Shown one piece after another: positions 34,799-46,966 of a stretch of DNA of 64,000 nucleotides (position 1 is the stretch's first letter; the number at the start of each line of letters is the position of its first letter). Where the stretch lies: positions 1 through 64,000 of the forward strand of contig RCAB01000103.1 of the NCBI GenBank assembly GCA_003640385.1. The letters are read 5' to 3'. This DNA is from Setaria digitata. Its lineage: Eukaryota > Nematoda > Chromadorea > Rhabditida > Setariidae. The notes under the pieces are model-generated. The model made no database searches, was not told where the DNA came from, and worked only from the letters and a program-made list of their open reading frames with translations. The translations under genes and the position numbers were made by a program.

Positions 34799-37700
34799 TT
34801 AGTTTAACATGAAATTAGAAGCATTATATATCACGAGTTGGAGTATTGATAGAATGATGTGAACGAGGAACACTGAAGATGATGCCACTCCCGATAACGA
34901 TCCCTCACGGGCATTTAGCAAATTATGCTGCTGCAACCAGATATCATACTGGTACGGTTCTTCAACAAAATCAGCCACATCTTTTGGTAGGTCGTCCACA
35001 ATGTGGATCTTCCAACCCATATTGAACGTTGAGTAACTCTGCAAAAATTTCAGTTTCATTGTTTAGCTGACAACAAGGCAACTCGTTTTAAATTGGAAGT
35101 TTAGGTTGAAGTGATGAGTATATTGCTGTTGCGAAATAAATTACCTGGTAATAGAGAGTGTCGGGTGTTCCAGCGGTTGGGGTGAAGTGAAAGGTTGCCG
35201 CTTTGGATGTTTCAATGCATTTCAACTTCAGTGAGCGTCGATACTCAATAAAACTGTCGAATTTATCAGCATCATCATCTTTTTCGTCTTCGTGAGACCA
35301 TAAACAAAGACGACCGGCCGTTTCGTTCGGATTGTGTCCCACTATAATTTTCACCTGCTGCAATGCACTAAATATCTTCGAGATCAAAAATCTGACTCTA
35401 TTATAAAATTCGCACTCGAAGACATAGAAAGTACTTAATTCCTCAGGAACTCAGAAAAGCTTCCTCACTTCTCGTTCGTCATTTGATAATTTAGCGAATC
35501 CGCCAAATGGATCATCCGATATATATAGTGGATTGTAAAAATCGCTAGTGGATTTATCATTACCACCTTCAACACTGAAAATTTCTGTTATCATGATGCC
35601 GGTATGCGAAAATTACTCTGCCGATTAAAATGTAGACTATATGGAAAATTAGAGTGAAATTTTTATAACATTTGAAATATCTGCCTAGCCAGCAACAATC
35701 GTCTCTCTTCTATTATTAAATTTAATTTCAACTCCAACTGGAAATTCGACATTCAGGAACCAAGAAACTCCCAACGAAGATTTATCCTCTTTCCACAGCT
35801 TTTTAATAAAAAAAAAAAAGCACGTAAACTTCGCAGAACTTGCTTGAATGTGTATGTAACACCTCGTTTCAGATAAATATCGGCCAAATACCCATTAACA
35901 TACCATACATATTTTGCTGGCCTTGCATGTGCCATAAACTGTAATATACAGGCTTTAACTTTGCTACTTTTTTCAAAAATCTAATTCAAAATTTCTAAGC
36001 CTCCGTAATCCTGACAGCTTACATCTCATCTTAAGGATAAAAATACCTGATAACCTCGACGACCACCAGGTGGTCCCAGTTGAAATGTAAAATTTAAACG
36101 ATCATCTGTTCCCAGCAACGAAATTAATGGCCAACCATCAACTTTCAAAAGTTCTATATCATCGAACTGAAAAACAATGAGAATTGCTGATATGTGCTGA
36201 AGATTCAGTAATTCAATGCTTAAGTTCTGCCTATATTTTTGAATGATTTAAGGCCTGTTTGTCTTTCTCTCTTCCAATTCTGTCTATTTCTATAATTCGG
36301 TTTGCAAATAGTTACTAGTACAAGAAGTTGTAAATATAATGAGCAACACTAAGCGAAGTTGCCATAATATTTTTGAATGCAAGGAGACAACGTACTCGTT
36401 TCTGTGGTGGTACATAAGGGGGTATCCTTTGAGATATATTGGTAATTGATACATGTCCGAAATCAACCCGAAACTTATAGCAATAAACGGACACCCAATC
36501 GATGTGATTAATGTCAAATTCCACAGGCAAATCTATTATTATGTCCTGCCCACCGCGATATCGTTCATTCATTGCGGTTATCCTGGCATTATTTATTCTT
36601 GAATTCATTTTGCTGGTATTTTTCAGATGTAAACAGTATATAGTTACAGATCACAGGATGAAAAGACAGTTAATTAATCAGGAACAGCAAAACTTTAAAT
36701 GCTGTAGTTATAACAATATGGTCAATGTAAGAAGAGAACCTATATTCCAGTCGTTAGAGGGCTAAATTATTTCAGTGATTTGTAAACACATACAGTTCTG
36801 CGGTATCCCTTCCACGTATCGGTACTTTGACGCCAGAATCATGTACAACGTTTGGTCCTCGACCAACGAAAAAGTAACCATCTAGGCAAGAATTCAAATT
36901 ATTAGATCGGAAAACTCAAAATTTTAATGCAATCAATAAAATCTGATTAGAATTCTTACCTGGTGCTTTATCACCATCAAATGTAAATCCGAAAATTTTG
37001 ATTGTCCTCCTGTCAATTATCAAGATGGGTCCAGAGCCAACGCTGTATCGGCTACCACGCAATTCAGTCGTTAAAAATTGTGGCTTTGGAATGACTACAG
37101 TATTCGATATTAAAACTGTACCGAAATTGTGCTAAAATAAATTGTCCAGTGTTGCTCAACAGTTAAAAAAAACCGATATTATGTAGCATTTTTTTGGGAT
37201 TCTCGGTAGTACTTTTATGTTGAAGTCAAGGTGTAATGAACCATTTTGACTTTGTTTCCTGAACTTCACATTTATTCCACATTTAAGAACTTAACTTACA
37301 TATAAATTGTTGACAAATTTTACCTCGAATTTAAAGCAAAAGAGAGAGAAACTTTTGAATTCATTAATTTTGTGAAGGCCAGGCAACACCAATACAACTC
37401 GTTCTGCATTCTTATACGGACCAATTGGGGCAATCCTTAAAACTAATTCCTTTTCAGAGTAACATACAAAGACAATTACTAGAAATTTTCAACTGTTTAT
37501 CGAATTCCTTTTAATTTACTTGTACTCTGAAAAAATTTACAAGATATATATATATATAAAAACATGCCCAAATTCAAAAGATGGGATCTTGAGGCCGTCA
37601 ACAGATGGTGCGTCACCATGATCGAGCCAAAAGTATAGATCTGAAATCATAATAGTCGTAATCGGTAATTAAGCTTTATTTGAAATCTTTAATGAAATGC

Positions 37701-39110
37701 ATTCATGTATAACTATGTTTTTTGTTATGGATGCAGCATAATATTAATAGATCAATAAGAATCGATTCTGACAATTCAATTAGAAAAACAACTTCACTGA
37801 TCCCTAATGTTTATTAGTGGATGGACCACTTGCTTAAATGTCTTGAAGATAGATGATACCTTACATGACAATTCAATGGGTTTGTTTGCAGTGCGGAAAA
37901 GGGAGCCAGTAAATTAGCTGTGAATGAATCGTTTCACTGCACACTGTGCAAATAAACGATTTGCAAATAAATTCAGTTATCCTCCGTTAAGAAAGCAATT
38001 TTAACTTCTAAATTGCGACAGTTTCTGTAAAACTAAGATGTGAAATAGAAATACCTCATCTGAATGTGGTTGTGTAGGAAAGGCATTGGTATTAAATACT
38101 ACTGTTCAGCTAATCTAAATTTTTAGAATTTTATGAAAATTTCTTTGACATCGTTCCAAAAGATTTCATTCCAGTAAAAGTGCTTTTTCCCATCTAATTT
38201 CTAAGGCACACGCAAGAAGTAACTTGCAGCAAATTTAATAAAATGATGAAATGTGGCGCATGTAGATTAGATATGTGTGACATTCCTAACTCATAAAATC
38301 ACAATTCTAAGTATTAGTTGAAGAGCAGTGATTTTTTTTTTGATATGTGATAACATAGAAGTAGCAGAGGTTAATGTTAATATAAAGCATAAAATTAGAA
38401 TACAAAACTGAATTTCTGAATTTTCGAATATTTTGCATAAAAATTGAAATTTTTTTCATAAGTTCAAATGAAATCGGCTAATATGACCGTAATACAGGAG
38501 GGCCATTTGTTCTTTCCTTTACCAGAGTGATTACTCTTCAGATAATATATCTATTTAATACATAATCTACCTAATTAATTCTCCTGTTTACTGTTTACCT
38601 CATATTAATTCAGACATTCACCTTGACCTTTTTTGACTTTAAGCAGAAGAAGAATTACACTCCATAATAGTAATTTCTCCATACTTCACCTGGTGCTTTT
38701 CCATTATAAGTGAAGTTGATGATTTGCAAAGTTGTTTCATTTACAATATAAACTCGTCCTTTAATATCTGCATCTGATGGATCTGGTAGCTCACCAATAT
38801 ATACTCCGTACTCAGGATCGTAGGAATTGACTGTTAAATTAGAATCAGCTCCTGCACCTGGAATGAAGGTGTTCCAGCTGACTGTGTTGCTAAATCAACT
38901 GTATCTATTGCCCATTAAATAAAGAGAGCTATTGAAGGCATCCATGATATTTCTTGGTTCAATAACTATAACCTTGAAAAACAAAAAAAGAAATATGCAA
39001 ATGAAATTTTTGATGACTGAACAATTAGGGTTGTAAAATTAGGAAATTTTTGAAATACCTGATAAAACTGCTAAGCAAGCAAATAAATGCAGGTGAAACC
39101 TTGGTACCAT
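34799..39110 (-). CDS. Skeletor-like protein: signal peptide, two DM13 domains, Skeletor C-terminal block, hydrophobic tail
   Basis: Twelve exons join in frame (5' to 3', minus): 39110-39059, 38881-38690, 37640-37564, 37449-37324, 37131-36960, 36881-36794, 36582-36396, 36166-36047, 35938-35844, 35574-35469, 35357-35145 and 35038-34799, giving about 555 aa. A signal peptide (MVPRFHLHLFACLAVLS) is followed by DM13 domain 1 (GRVYIVNETTLQIINF, then LFCFKFEHNFG) and domain 2 (DRRTIKIFGFTFDG, YFFVGRGP, then VYCYKFRVDFG), each keeping the DM13 cysteine. The C-terminal block matches Drosophila Skeletor in order: FTFQLGPPGGRRGYQ, VWYVNGYLADIYLKRG, VEGGND, NPLYISDDPFGGF, TPDTLYYQ, MGWKIHIVDD. DM13 is a proposed redox (cytochrome-like) domain; Skeletor is matrix or spindle-associated in flies. 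Unlike Skeletor, I find no DOMON domain, and a C-terminal hydrophobic tail suggests a GPI or membrane anchor. The acceptors of exons 2 and 7 are the least certain boundaries. Confidence 0.82.
37543..37560. repeat. (AT)n tract in an intron of the Skeletor-like gene
   Basis: Alternating AT run immediately downstream of exon 3 on the minus strand. Confidence 0.85.
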
Positions 39111-39128
39111 GTTTAATTCTGAAAACAA
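39111..39128 (-). promoter_or_regulatory. Trans-splice (or 5' UTR) acceptor before the Skeletor-like start codon
   Basis: On the minus strand TTTTGTTTTCAG ends eight bases before the ATG. This strong consensus acceptor is in the usual position for a spliced-leader addition site. Confidence 0.6.
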
Positions 39129-42100
39129 AAAAGAATAAAATTAGTTAAAAGTAAAATGCTCTTCCCTCATTTAAGATGGAAGGAGAGGAGGAGGAGGAAA
39201 GAACAAGAAATACGATCGGTGTATGTTGACGATGGAATATGAATGGTTAGATGGCGTTTACTGTGACACGAAAGAAAATAAGGTGAGAACTATGAGGGCA
39301 AGGTCAAGGCGCATCAGAATATAACAAAGTGTGTAAGAAAGTTTTGAAAGTTATTTTTTTAGCAGTAAGATGTGAATTTGGAAGTCATTCAGACAAATGT
39401 AGAAAAAATGAAGTCGAAAAACATCATCCAAATGGTAACGATAACTTTCTTGTTAGTTCAACTTTAACTTTTTGGCTTCCTCCTACCCTGGATTATTCAG
39501 TGGCATTATCAACCAACAACATCAGAGGTCATCATTCATCGCAGAACATCTGAAGAGTTATCACTGTAAGTTGGAAAAACTTTACATTGAAAAACAAATA
39601 TTAATAGAACATAAATCATGAAGAGTTTTTGATCACAGTAATCGGATTGCGATCATGGCAATTGTCCCTTTTCTCTTCTTCAGTGAGAAAAACTGTGCCA
39701 TCTGATCATACGAACAATAAACATTGCTTTAGGAAATACCAAAAGTTTGCTAATCAGTTAATTCGAGAGAGGAATGTTAAAGTGTTTTTTGTTTTAGGAA
39801 AATAAATTTTCCTGAGATCGTTTTGAAAACAGCGACACCACCTTACATTTCCTATCACGAAATCAATTTCTTTGGCTGAAGCGTTGAAGATTTGCTTCTT
39901 ACAAACGAATTTTTTTTCAAATTCATTTTCCAATCTGTATGGCGGCCTATATGGCATGAAAAGAATTCAAAACAGGAATAATCGACATTATGGATAACAT
40001 CAATACATCTGTTGTCCTTAATTCATCATAGTTCATCCTTCCATCTGTTTCGGCAAGAACAGATTCTTCAATGAACGACGGGGTTAACGAACCGTATTAG
40101 GTCATTATCAATCCAACAATCCCACCAGCAAATCTCCTTTAATGCTATTTTCTGTCATTGTTTTATTGAATGTTTTAATATGTAAAGTAAATCTACGAAA
40201 ACTCCTCTTATCGCTGATTTGATTCAGATTCGCCTTGATATCGCTGCTTGTAATCAAAATAGATGATTACTACTACGGGTATCTGAAACTCAATGTAATG
40301 TGAAATGCTCCATGAAGGAAAACAATTCGTTGTAAACATACTACAACTTATTTAAAGTATCTCAGGGGAGGGAAAAAACTTTCTTCCAGTACAGAAATTC
40401 CATTTGCACACTAGCATTGAAGACAACAAACATTCGTCACATGTTTCGATTTTCAAAAATTAAACCTTGATTAAAAAGCAACAAATTCGAACCTGCTAGT
40501 GCAAACAATACTCCTGGAAGAAGACACTGTAATTAACATTTTATTTATTTTTCTTTCCCAGAAAAAAAACAAACAATTGGCTAGTCCGATTTGGAATATA
40601 AAATAGAGGATAAGGGGAACATTCGGGTAAATTGCAATTGCTGGAAAATTTGGTAAAAATGATTGTAATGGAAATGACTTTTGGCGAGGATGCAAATTAA
40701 TTGAATGATAATTCATTTAAAAGAGATATTAATATGATCACTTAAGAAATAAAATCAGCCGTTATTGGATTTCATTTTAAAGGAAGTTGGAGTGAAATTA
40801 ATTAAACCAATAAATTATTATTTGTCGTAACTACTTGCTGATTTAAATAGAATGAAGTTCTAGCATTAAGTTTAAAAGAGTAAGAAATTTAGTAAATCTT
40901 GCAGCAATAAATATTTTTGTCACTGACGCTTTACACATTTAAGATTTTAAAAAGAGGTTGAGTTATTTCAAAAAATTTACTGCTTTTATTAGAAAATTAG
41001 GTTTGAAATTAGAATTGTGTACAATCTGAAAGGTGTGCTTGCTAGAAGTTAGTGCTTGTTGTTGGCTAGGATGACATTCAATGAAAAGGATGATGACCGA
41101 TAACAATGCATAATCAATCATTTGCTATATACGAATCATTATTCATAGCCTTATCTAATCCTCACTATCAAAATTGTCTTTTATTTCCTTCATTCTGGAA
41201 GATGTCCAGACCGGACATTTGAAAAGGTCGATTTCAATTTTCAGACAACAAATAGTACAGAGAAAATCAAGCCTTACTCATTGATGAGTTGATCAATCGA
41301 TACTGTTTCATTTTTGATACTTGTGGAGATATGCCGATCATTAATGGAATGACAGTAAGTAGATACGAATCGACTACAACATTATTTTTTTTAGAAATAA
41401 TTATTTATATATTTAATCACAGAATTGTAATAGTAAAAGTATATCCTTTCTCCTTCTCTATTCCACCTCATCAGTTTATTTCTTAAAAAAAAAAAAAAAG
41501 GAAAAAAAGATGAAAAAAAAAAAAAAATCAATTTATTCGAAACTGTCCTGGCGATTAACTTCTCATGACAATTTATGTTTTCGAATCAGTCAAATAATAA
41601 AAGAAATCAGTAAATAAATGGTGTCTGTAAGAAAGCAAACAAAAAATACGTATGGCTGAGCAAAAAAGTTGCACATTTCCATCCTCGATTAATTTTACAA
41701 TCATGACATTAATTAACAGTATATCTTTTCGCTTAACTCATTAAAATGCGTATGTGCGCATAAAATGATAAATTGCTTTATGCAAATTGATTTTCGATCA
41801 CCATAATGAATTTTTGAATCATGTTCTTGGCTGCTTTTATATCTGGAACTATTTCAGAAAAAAAAAATAATTTATAAGCTGAATTTTGATTAAATTCAAT
41901 AAACACTTGAATTGATCAAATATTTACAATTCCATTATCTAACGCGATCTAATTGTGACTACTCATTACTTCAGTAAAATGGAAAGAACAGTAGAGCTTC
42001 TGGTTAGATGGCACTTTAAGCTGAAGTGAATACCCGTGGGAATCGGTTTTGGATAAGTTGACTGAAGTGGACCGAAATTTCGAAAGCCGAAAGGAAAAGC

Positions 42101-45100
42101 AGGATAAGAAGTGAACGTTATGCAAATAAGGGCTACATGTCACGCAAGTGAATTTTAAATTTAGTTTATAGAGAGCATAGTCCGAAAAATACTGTAAGAA
42201 CTTGTTAGTTTTTTAAAGCACTTTTACCTCAAGACACGATAACGTTTAAAAATCAATTCATACACTAAATTTTAGGATTTATAAGTTATCGGTCGCACCC
42301 AAATAGAAGGAACTTGTTCAATACTTGAAACGAAACCTAGATTTGTATGTTGATAGTAAACTAACTACTAAACAGTAACATAAAAGCCATTCTTCGCTGC
42401 TGTGTTAGATTTGATAATTTCAAATGACGGAAAAGAAGTGTTTTCAAGCCTGATAACCGTTATCCAGTTATGAATCTTTCCTTAATTTGATATCAGTAGC
42501 TGCAGAATTTATAAATGTTAGGATGTGGTTTTCATGTTCTCAAATTAAGAAAACATAATAATTTTCTAGGTCCTACTTATTTGAATGTGAGTAGGTACGC
42601 CGCGAAATGTACTCTCTCAGAATGCTTGATAAACTTAAGCACTTATTTTTGAATAATGAAATCTTGCAAGACCATTTAGTATTAAAAAATTTCCGGGAAG
42701 TCGTATATATTTTAGAGGTTGAATGTTGGTATTCCATGATTTATGAATTTTAGAGCTTTTAAGTCGTACTACCCGGTAAACATTAATTTGAAAATATTTA
42801 CATTTTCAATAATCGATCACTAAGATTAATGAAAATTAAAGGCTATACGAGACCATTGCGCTGTCTAGAATTACCAATTCTCACTAGGTAAATTCGGTAT
42901 ATAAGACCTCACAAGTTGTCTTCCGGAAAAAAGCTGCTTTGCTGGAAGTGGTTGCGGGTAAAAGCTTGAATTCTAAATCATTTATCTTCGAAATGGAAAT
43001 AAATTTGTTGGAAATGTTAGGAAGGATAGGGCAGGAAATCGAAATATTTCGTTTGCATTATCTCTAACATTACTAACAAAACAACCGGATTATTTTGACC
43101 TAGAAAAACTTTCTCAACCAATAAAATACAAACAATCCACAAACGTCCTGAAATTAGGATTATGCAGTCTCTCAGTCCTCTATCACCTGCCGTCTCGTTT
43201 CTTTCTCTTTCATGTGTGAATGGAAAATGGTCGAACATGCAATCACAAGGACAGAAGCATTGTCTTTGCTTGAAATTCAATCAATTAAACAAAAATTATC
43301 ATGATTTAGAGTACTGCAGATGAATGGGGACTTTTTATACAAATTTCTCTGTAAGGTATTAATTTCTTTTCTTGATACCAACAATTATTGGCTCCAGTTC
43401 CGAATTTGAAAGTAAATCGAAACTTTGTGAGGGCATGTGTAACTAATTTTTATTCTTGATTAAGTGATTTACAAGTGATGTTGTTAGAAGAGGAATGATT
43501 ATAGCTCAATAAACTCATTAACATTCAAATTTTCCTACTGCAATTGAAATTTCGCAGCCAGTCATAAACTCCAATGGATTTTTAAGAAAAGCTGCTTTGT
43601 GTAGTGATGGATAGCAGTTACACTGATAAGGAACAAGCATACATACACCTACACGAATCCATATAATCAGTGTATTGTCGCCGCTCAAGAGATATCGACA
43701 TTCAAACGCTATTTTTCATTGAGATAATTGATAAAACGAAATAAATAGTGAAGGTTTGATAAGGTAAAAATTAACACTAAGCAGCGTGGAGGCAAGGTGG
43801 GTCACATTTAAGTGAAATGGTAGCGATAATACCAATGTTGCTTGTTAGAAAAGAATTCTGATCGGTAGCAGTAGGTAGCAGAACAATAACTGGCTGACGA
43901 AATAGACTGCTGCCGTGCGCATGAAGATGTAGCAAAGCGTATAGAAGGTTTGCAGTGGAGTGACACGGGTGTTGAAGGGTTAAAACGGAGAAACAGAAAC
44001 AGCAGGTTCTGAAGAGGAAGGGAAGTGGGACAGCGTCGAGAAATATTGGGACCGCAAAGTGATGCCAATTTCGAGAGAAGCGGGATGTCCCTCCACTAGA
44101 TTAGTTCTCTTGTCATATTTCGTTACAAAACAGCTGTTACTGTGGATGGATTTGCTCATGCACTGCTCATCCAATAATTTCGGAAAAAAAGCAACAATTT
44201 GACTACCTTTCAATTCTAATTAAAGTTCGAATTTCTGTTTCCAGTGAACTCCCAGCGATTTCTTCACTTTACTTCTCATACGACAAATGTCCCTTTCAAG
44301 GAAAAAAAAAAAAAAAAAAAAACGGACCGGTCTTTTGATACTTTCAACTATCTCCAAAACAAGTAACTTAGTATCAATCAAAAACAAAACAAGACACTGT
44401 AATTTTTTTCTTCTTCAAAGCAGGTCAGTTCATAGCTTCACTACAATAATGTTATCAACTCGACCAATTGTTGTACCAGCTATTCTATCAAAAAAAAAAA
44501 TCGCGCTGCCATATTATTATTATTGTTTCCCTTACAATTAATAAACCATGATGTACCATTTAAGCTCGCCTTGTAAAATCCGAGGAATTTCAATTAGAAC
44601 TTAATAAGATCGAGTTTGAAATCTTGTGAAACCGGTTGTGCATCCAAAAACCGAACTGAAAAAAAAGTAAATAATTATCAGTTGAAATTAGAGCGATAAG
44701 GCCATTTGTCTATTTTACTAGCCGCAACGATCATCGCTATCTCCACCATCATTATCAATATTATCACAATTCTGCAAAACTACCTTGTTCTGAGCACAGT
44801 TCTACAGCACCAACTTTGCTCTGCTCATTTTCATGCAGAAATATTTCGTCATTTTTTTCTTTCTATTACAATTGCTTCGAGTATTGCAGCGAACTACTAG
44901 AAATACACTTGGAAATTTTCTGGAAGAAAATGAAAGTATGAAACATCTGTCAAAAAAGTGAAGTGTGTGAGTGAGTCAGAGCGGATATCTACACAAGACT
45001 GCTGCAAAGAATTCCCCCTGGATTTATATGAGCCCGAAATTCCTCGAATCGCATCTATTAGGAAGCTGCCTCACCGTCCATCAAAAATATCAAGTAACCA

Positions 45101-46682
45101 ATATGTCGACTTAATCACTGTGGGAGATGCCTTACTGAGTACACTACAACTGTAACATTTCAAATGTGATTGAAGAATTATATCAATGATTGTCGTGAGC
45201 CAAGGAAGCAAATGGCAAAAACCAATTCAGTCTAATTCACAGATTTTGCATTTTGGGACATGCGACGAGCAACATGAGAGGAAGATTCCACTGTTTTAAT
45301 TAGTGACCAAGAGATGTGAACTTTTGTGAGTGCTGTGACTACTTTTCATTTGGGATTAAAATTGCTATCAGCATGGGTCTGATAAGAAAAATGATGGAAC
45401 TGATGATGATTGCGAAGAAAGGACGGTTTAAAAGAACAAATGGAGAGAGGGTAAGGACAAAGATCGTTAAATTTAAATCAAGAATGACAGGAGTACTGAA
45501 GTACTTCATCCAGCGTCGCGGGTGTCTAGATGGATTTTGCTCAAGAAAACTGTCACAATTCTTATGGATGTATGAATCACTAAGACCAACACACTGAGTG
45601 AATCATTCCCATTTAAATAATGAATGATTTCCCATGCTATCGTTAGTAATTAGGCAAACAGACAATAAAAGTTTGTTCAATGCTAATTCTACTCAAATAG
45701 TCAAGAAATTTTTGGAGCTATAGGTTTCCATTTTTTCGGCTTCACATTTCACTCTCTTGATATCTTTATTCTTGAAAGTTCCGCATTTCAGCTTCTGAAA
45801 AGTTCGAAGTAATCTAGCCAATTCACACGACTGACACAGTGATGATGTTTTCTTGCAACTGCTTTCTCTTTTTTTTGATCTGATATGTAGTTGGATATTT
45901 TCTCCTTTTCACTCTTATTCATTTTCTACGTTACACAATCTTTACTGTGTGATCAACAAAGTGAGTACGATGAATACAAGAAATTTAAATTAAATTTCCC
46001 TTACATGAATAGTAATGCTGTTTTCGTAAAAATGCAGTCACTGCCACTTTCATATTGGATTTCGGCAACATCATTTTTCGACTGTTTTATTAGAAACATT
46101 ATTCTAATCATTCCCGTTGAAATTGTTATTTAATGCTTACTATCACAATTAAATTCCTTTGTATTAGATATGAAAATGGGCAAAAAATACTCATTTTCCT
46201 TCTGTATGCAAGAAATTCCATTCCGAAATCCAAAGAAGATACTTGAAAGAAGTCTATTCATTTAAGTTTATAGAGAAAACATGAAACTAATAGGTGTATC
46301 TAAGCAGGTTGTACGAAGATTGCACACCATTTAAATAAGTAATTCAAGACCTAAGACCTCAATACTTGAATATATAAATCATAAGATACGTTGTTAACTA
46401 CACATTTTAACAAAGTAATTCGATTATGTTACATCTGACTTGTTTGTGGATAAATTAATGACCACTTATCGCCATATCGTCAAGACCATAATTTAAAATT
46501 GATTGCATATAGTGCCATTTACAAAATCGGCTGATACAGTCCTTCCTATTGCTTCGCAGTTTCTTGATTGTGTATGAAATCCATGCGAATGCATGAACAG
46601 TGAAAGAAAAATTAATTCTTTTAGTGCAGCAAGGAATTTAGAACGTCGAGACGAAATGGAATGGTAGTTATATGGTCATACC

Positions 46683-46966
46683 GTCAAGAGTGTAGGGTGT
46701 TAACTGATGGATGGCCAAGAGACCCTAAGATCACTTTGTTGCTGCTGGTCAAGTTTAAAATTTCCCAAAATCATCGGATGTACTGATGAATAGAATAAAG
46801 AACGTTTATCACCTTCAGATGCCATAAATTCATTAATATCACAGTGGGAGTGTGTCTCAACACTAGAAATAACATTCGAACTCTATGAATCTTAGTTTAC
46901 AAATTCAGGTTCATGTCAAGGTAACAACAATGTTTAAAGGGACAGTTCTCGCCCTACACTCTTGAC
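46683..46966. mobile_element. MITE-like element with 24-bp imperfect terminal inverted repeats
   Basis: The left end at 46683-46706 reads GTCAAGAGTGTAGGG then TGTTAACTG. The right end at 46943-46966 is its reverse complement with three mismatches (21 of 24 match). The interval is 284 bp and has no coding potential, which fits a small non-autonomous DNA transposon. I see no clear target-site duplication, so an old insertion or a simple inverted repeat is also possible. Confidence 0.55.

Noticed and set aside
38882..38980. In-frame TGA (minus strand, about 38897-38895) between MDAFNSSLYLMGN and the first DM13 domain of the Skeletor-like gene, suggesting read-through or a pseudogene
   Set aside because: An acceptor just downstream (AACACAG, exon starting at 38881) fits the phase of the signal-peptide exon exactly and removes the TGA, so an ordinary intron explains it.
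40470..40510. tRNA-like B-box on the minus strand (GGTTCGAAT)
   Set aside because: The flanking bases do not form a T-arm or acceptor stem and no A-box lies at the right distance.
44706..46133. Cluster of + strand open frames, one beginning with a signal-peptide-like stretch (45891)
   Set aside because: Starts are GTG or TTG rather than ATG, the frames cannot be linked in phase, and no family is recognised. The 44958-45155 frame is the best remaining candidate for a missed exon.
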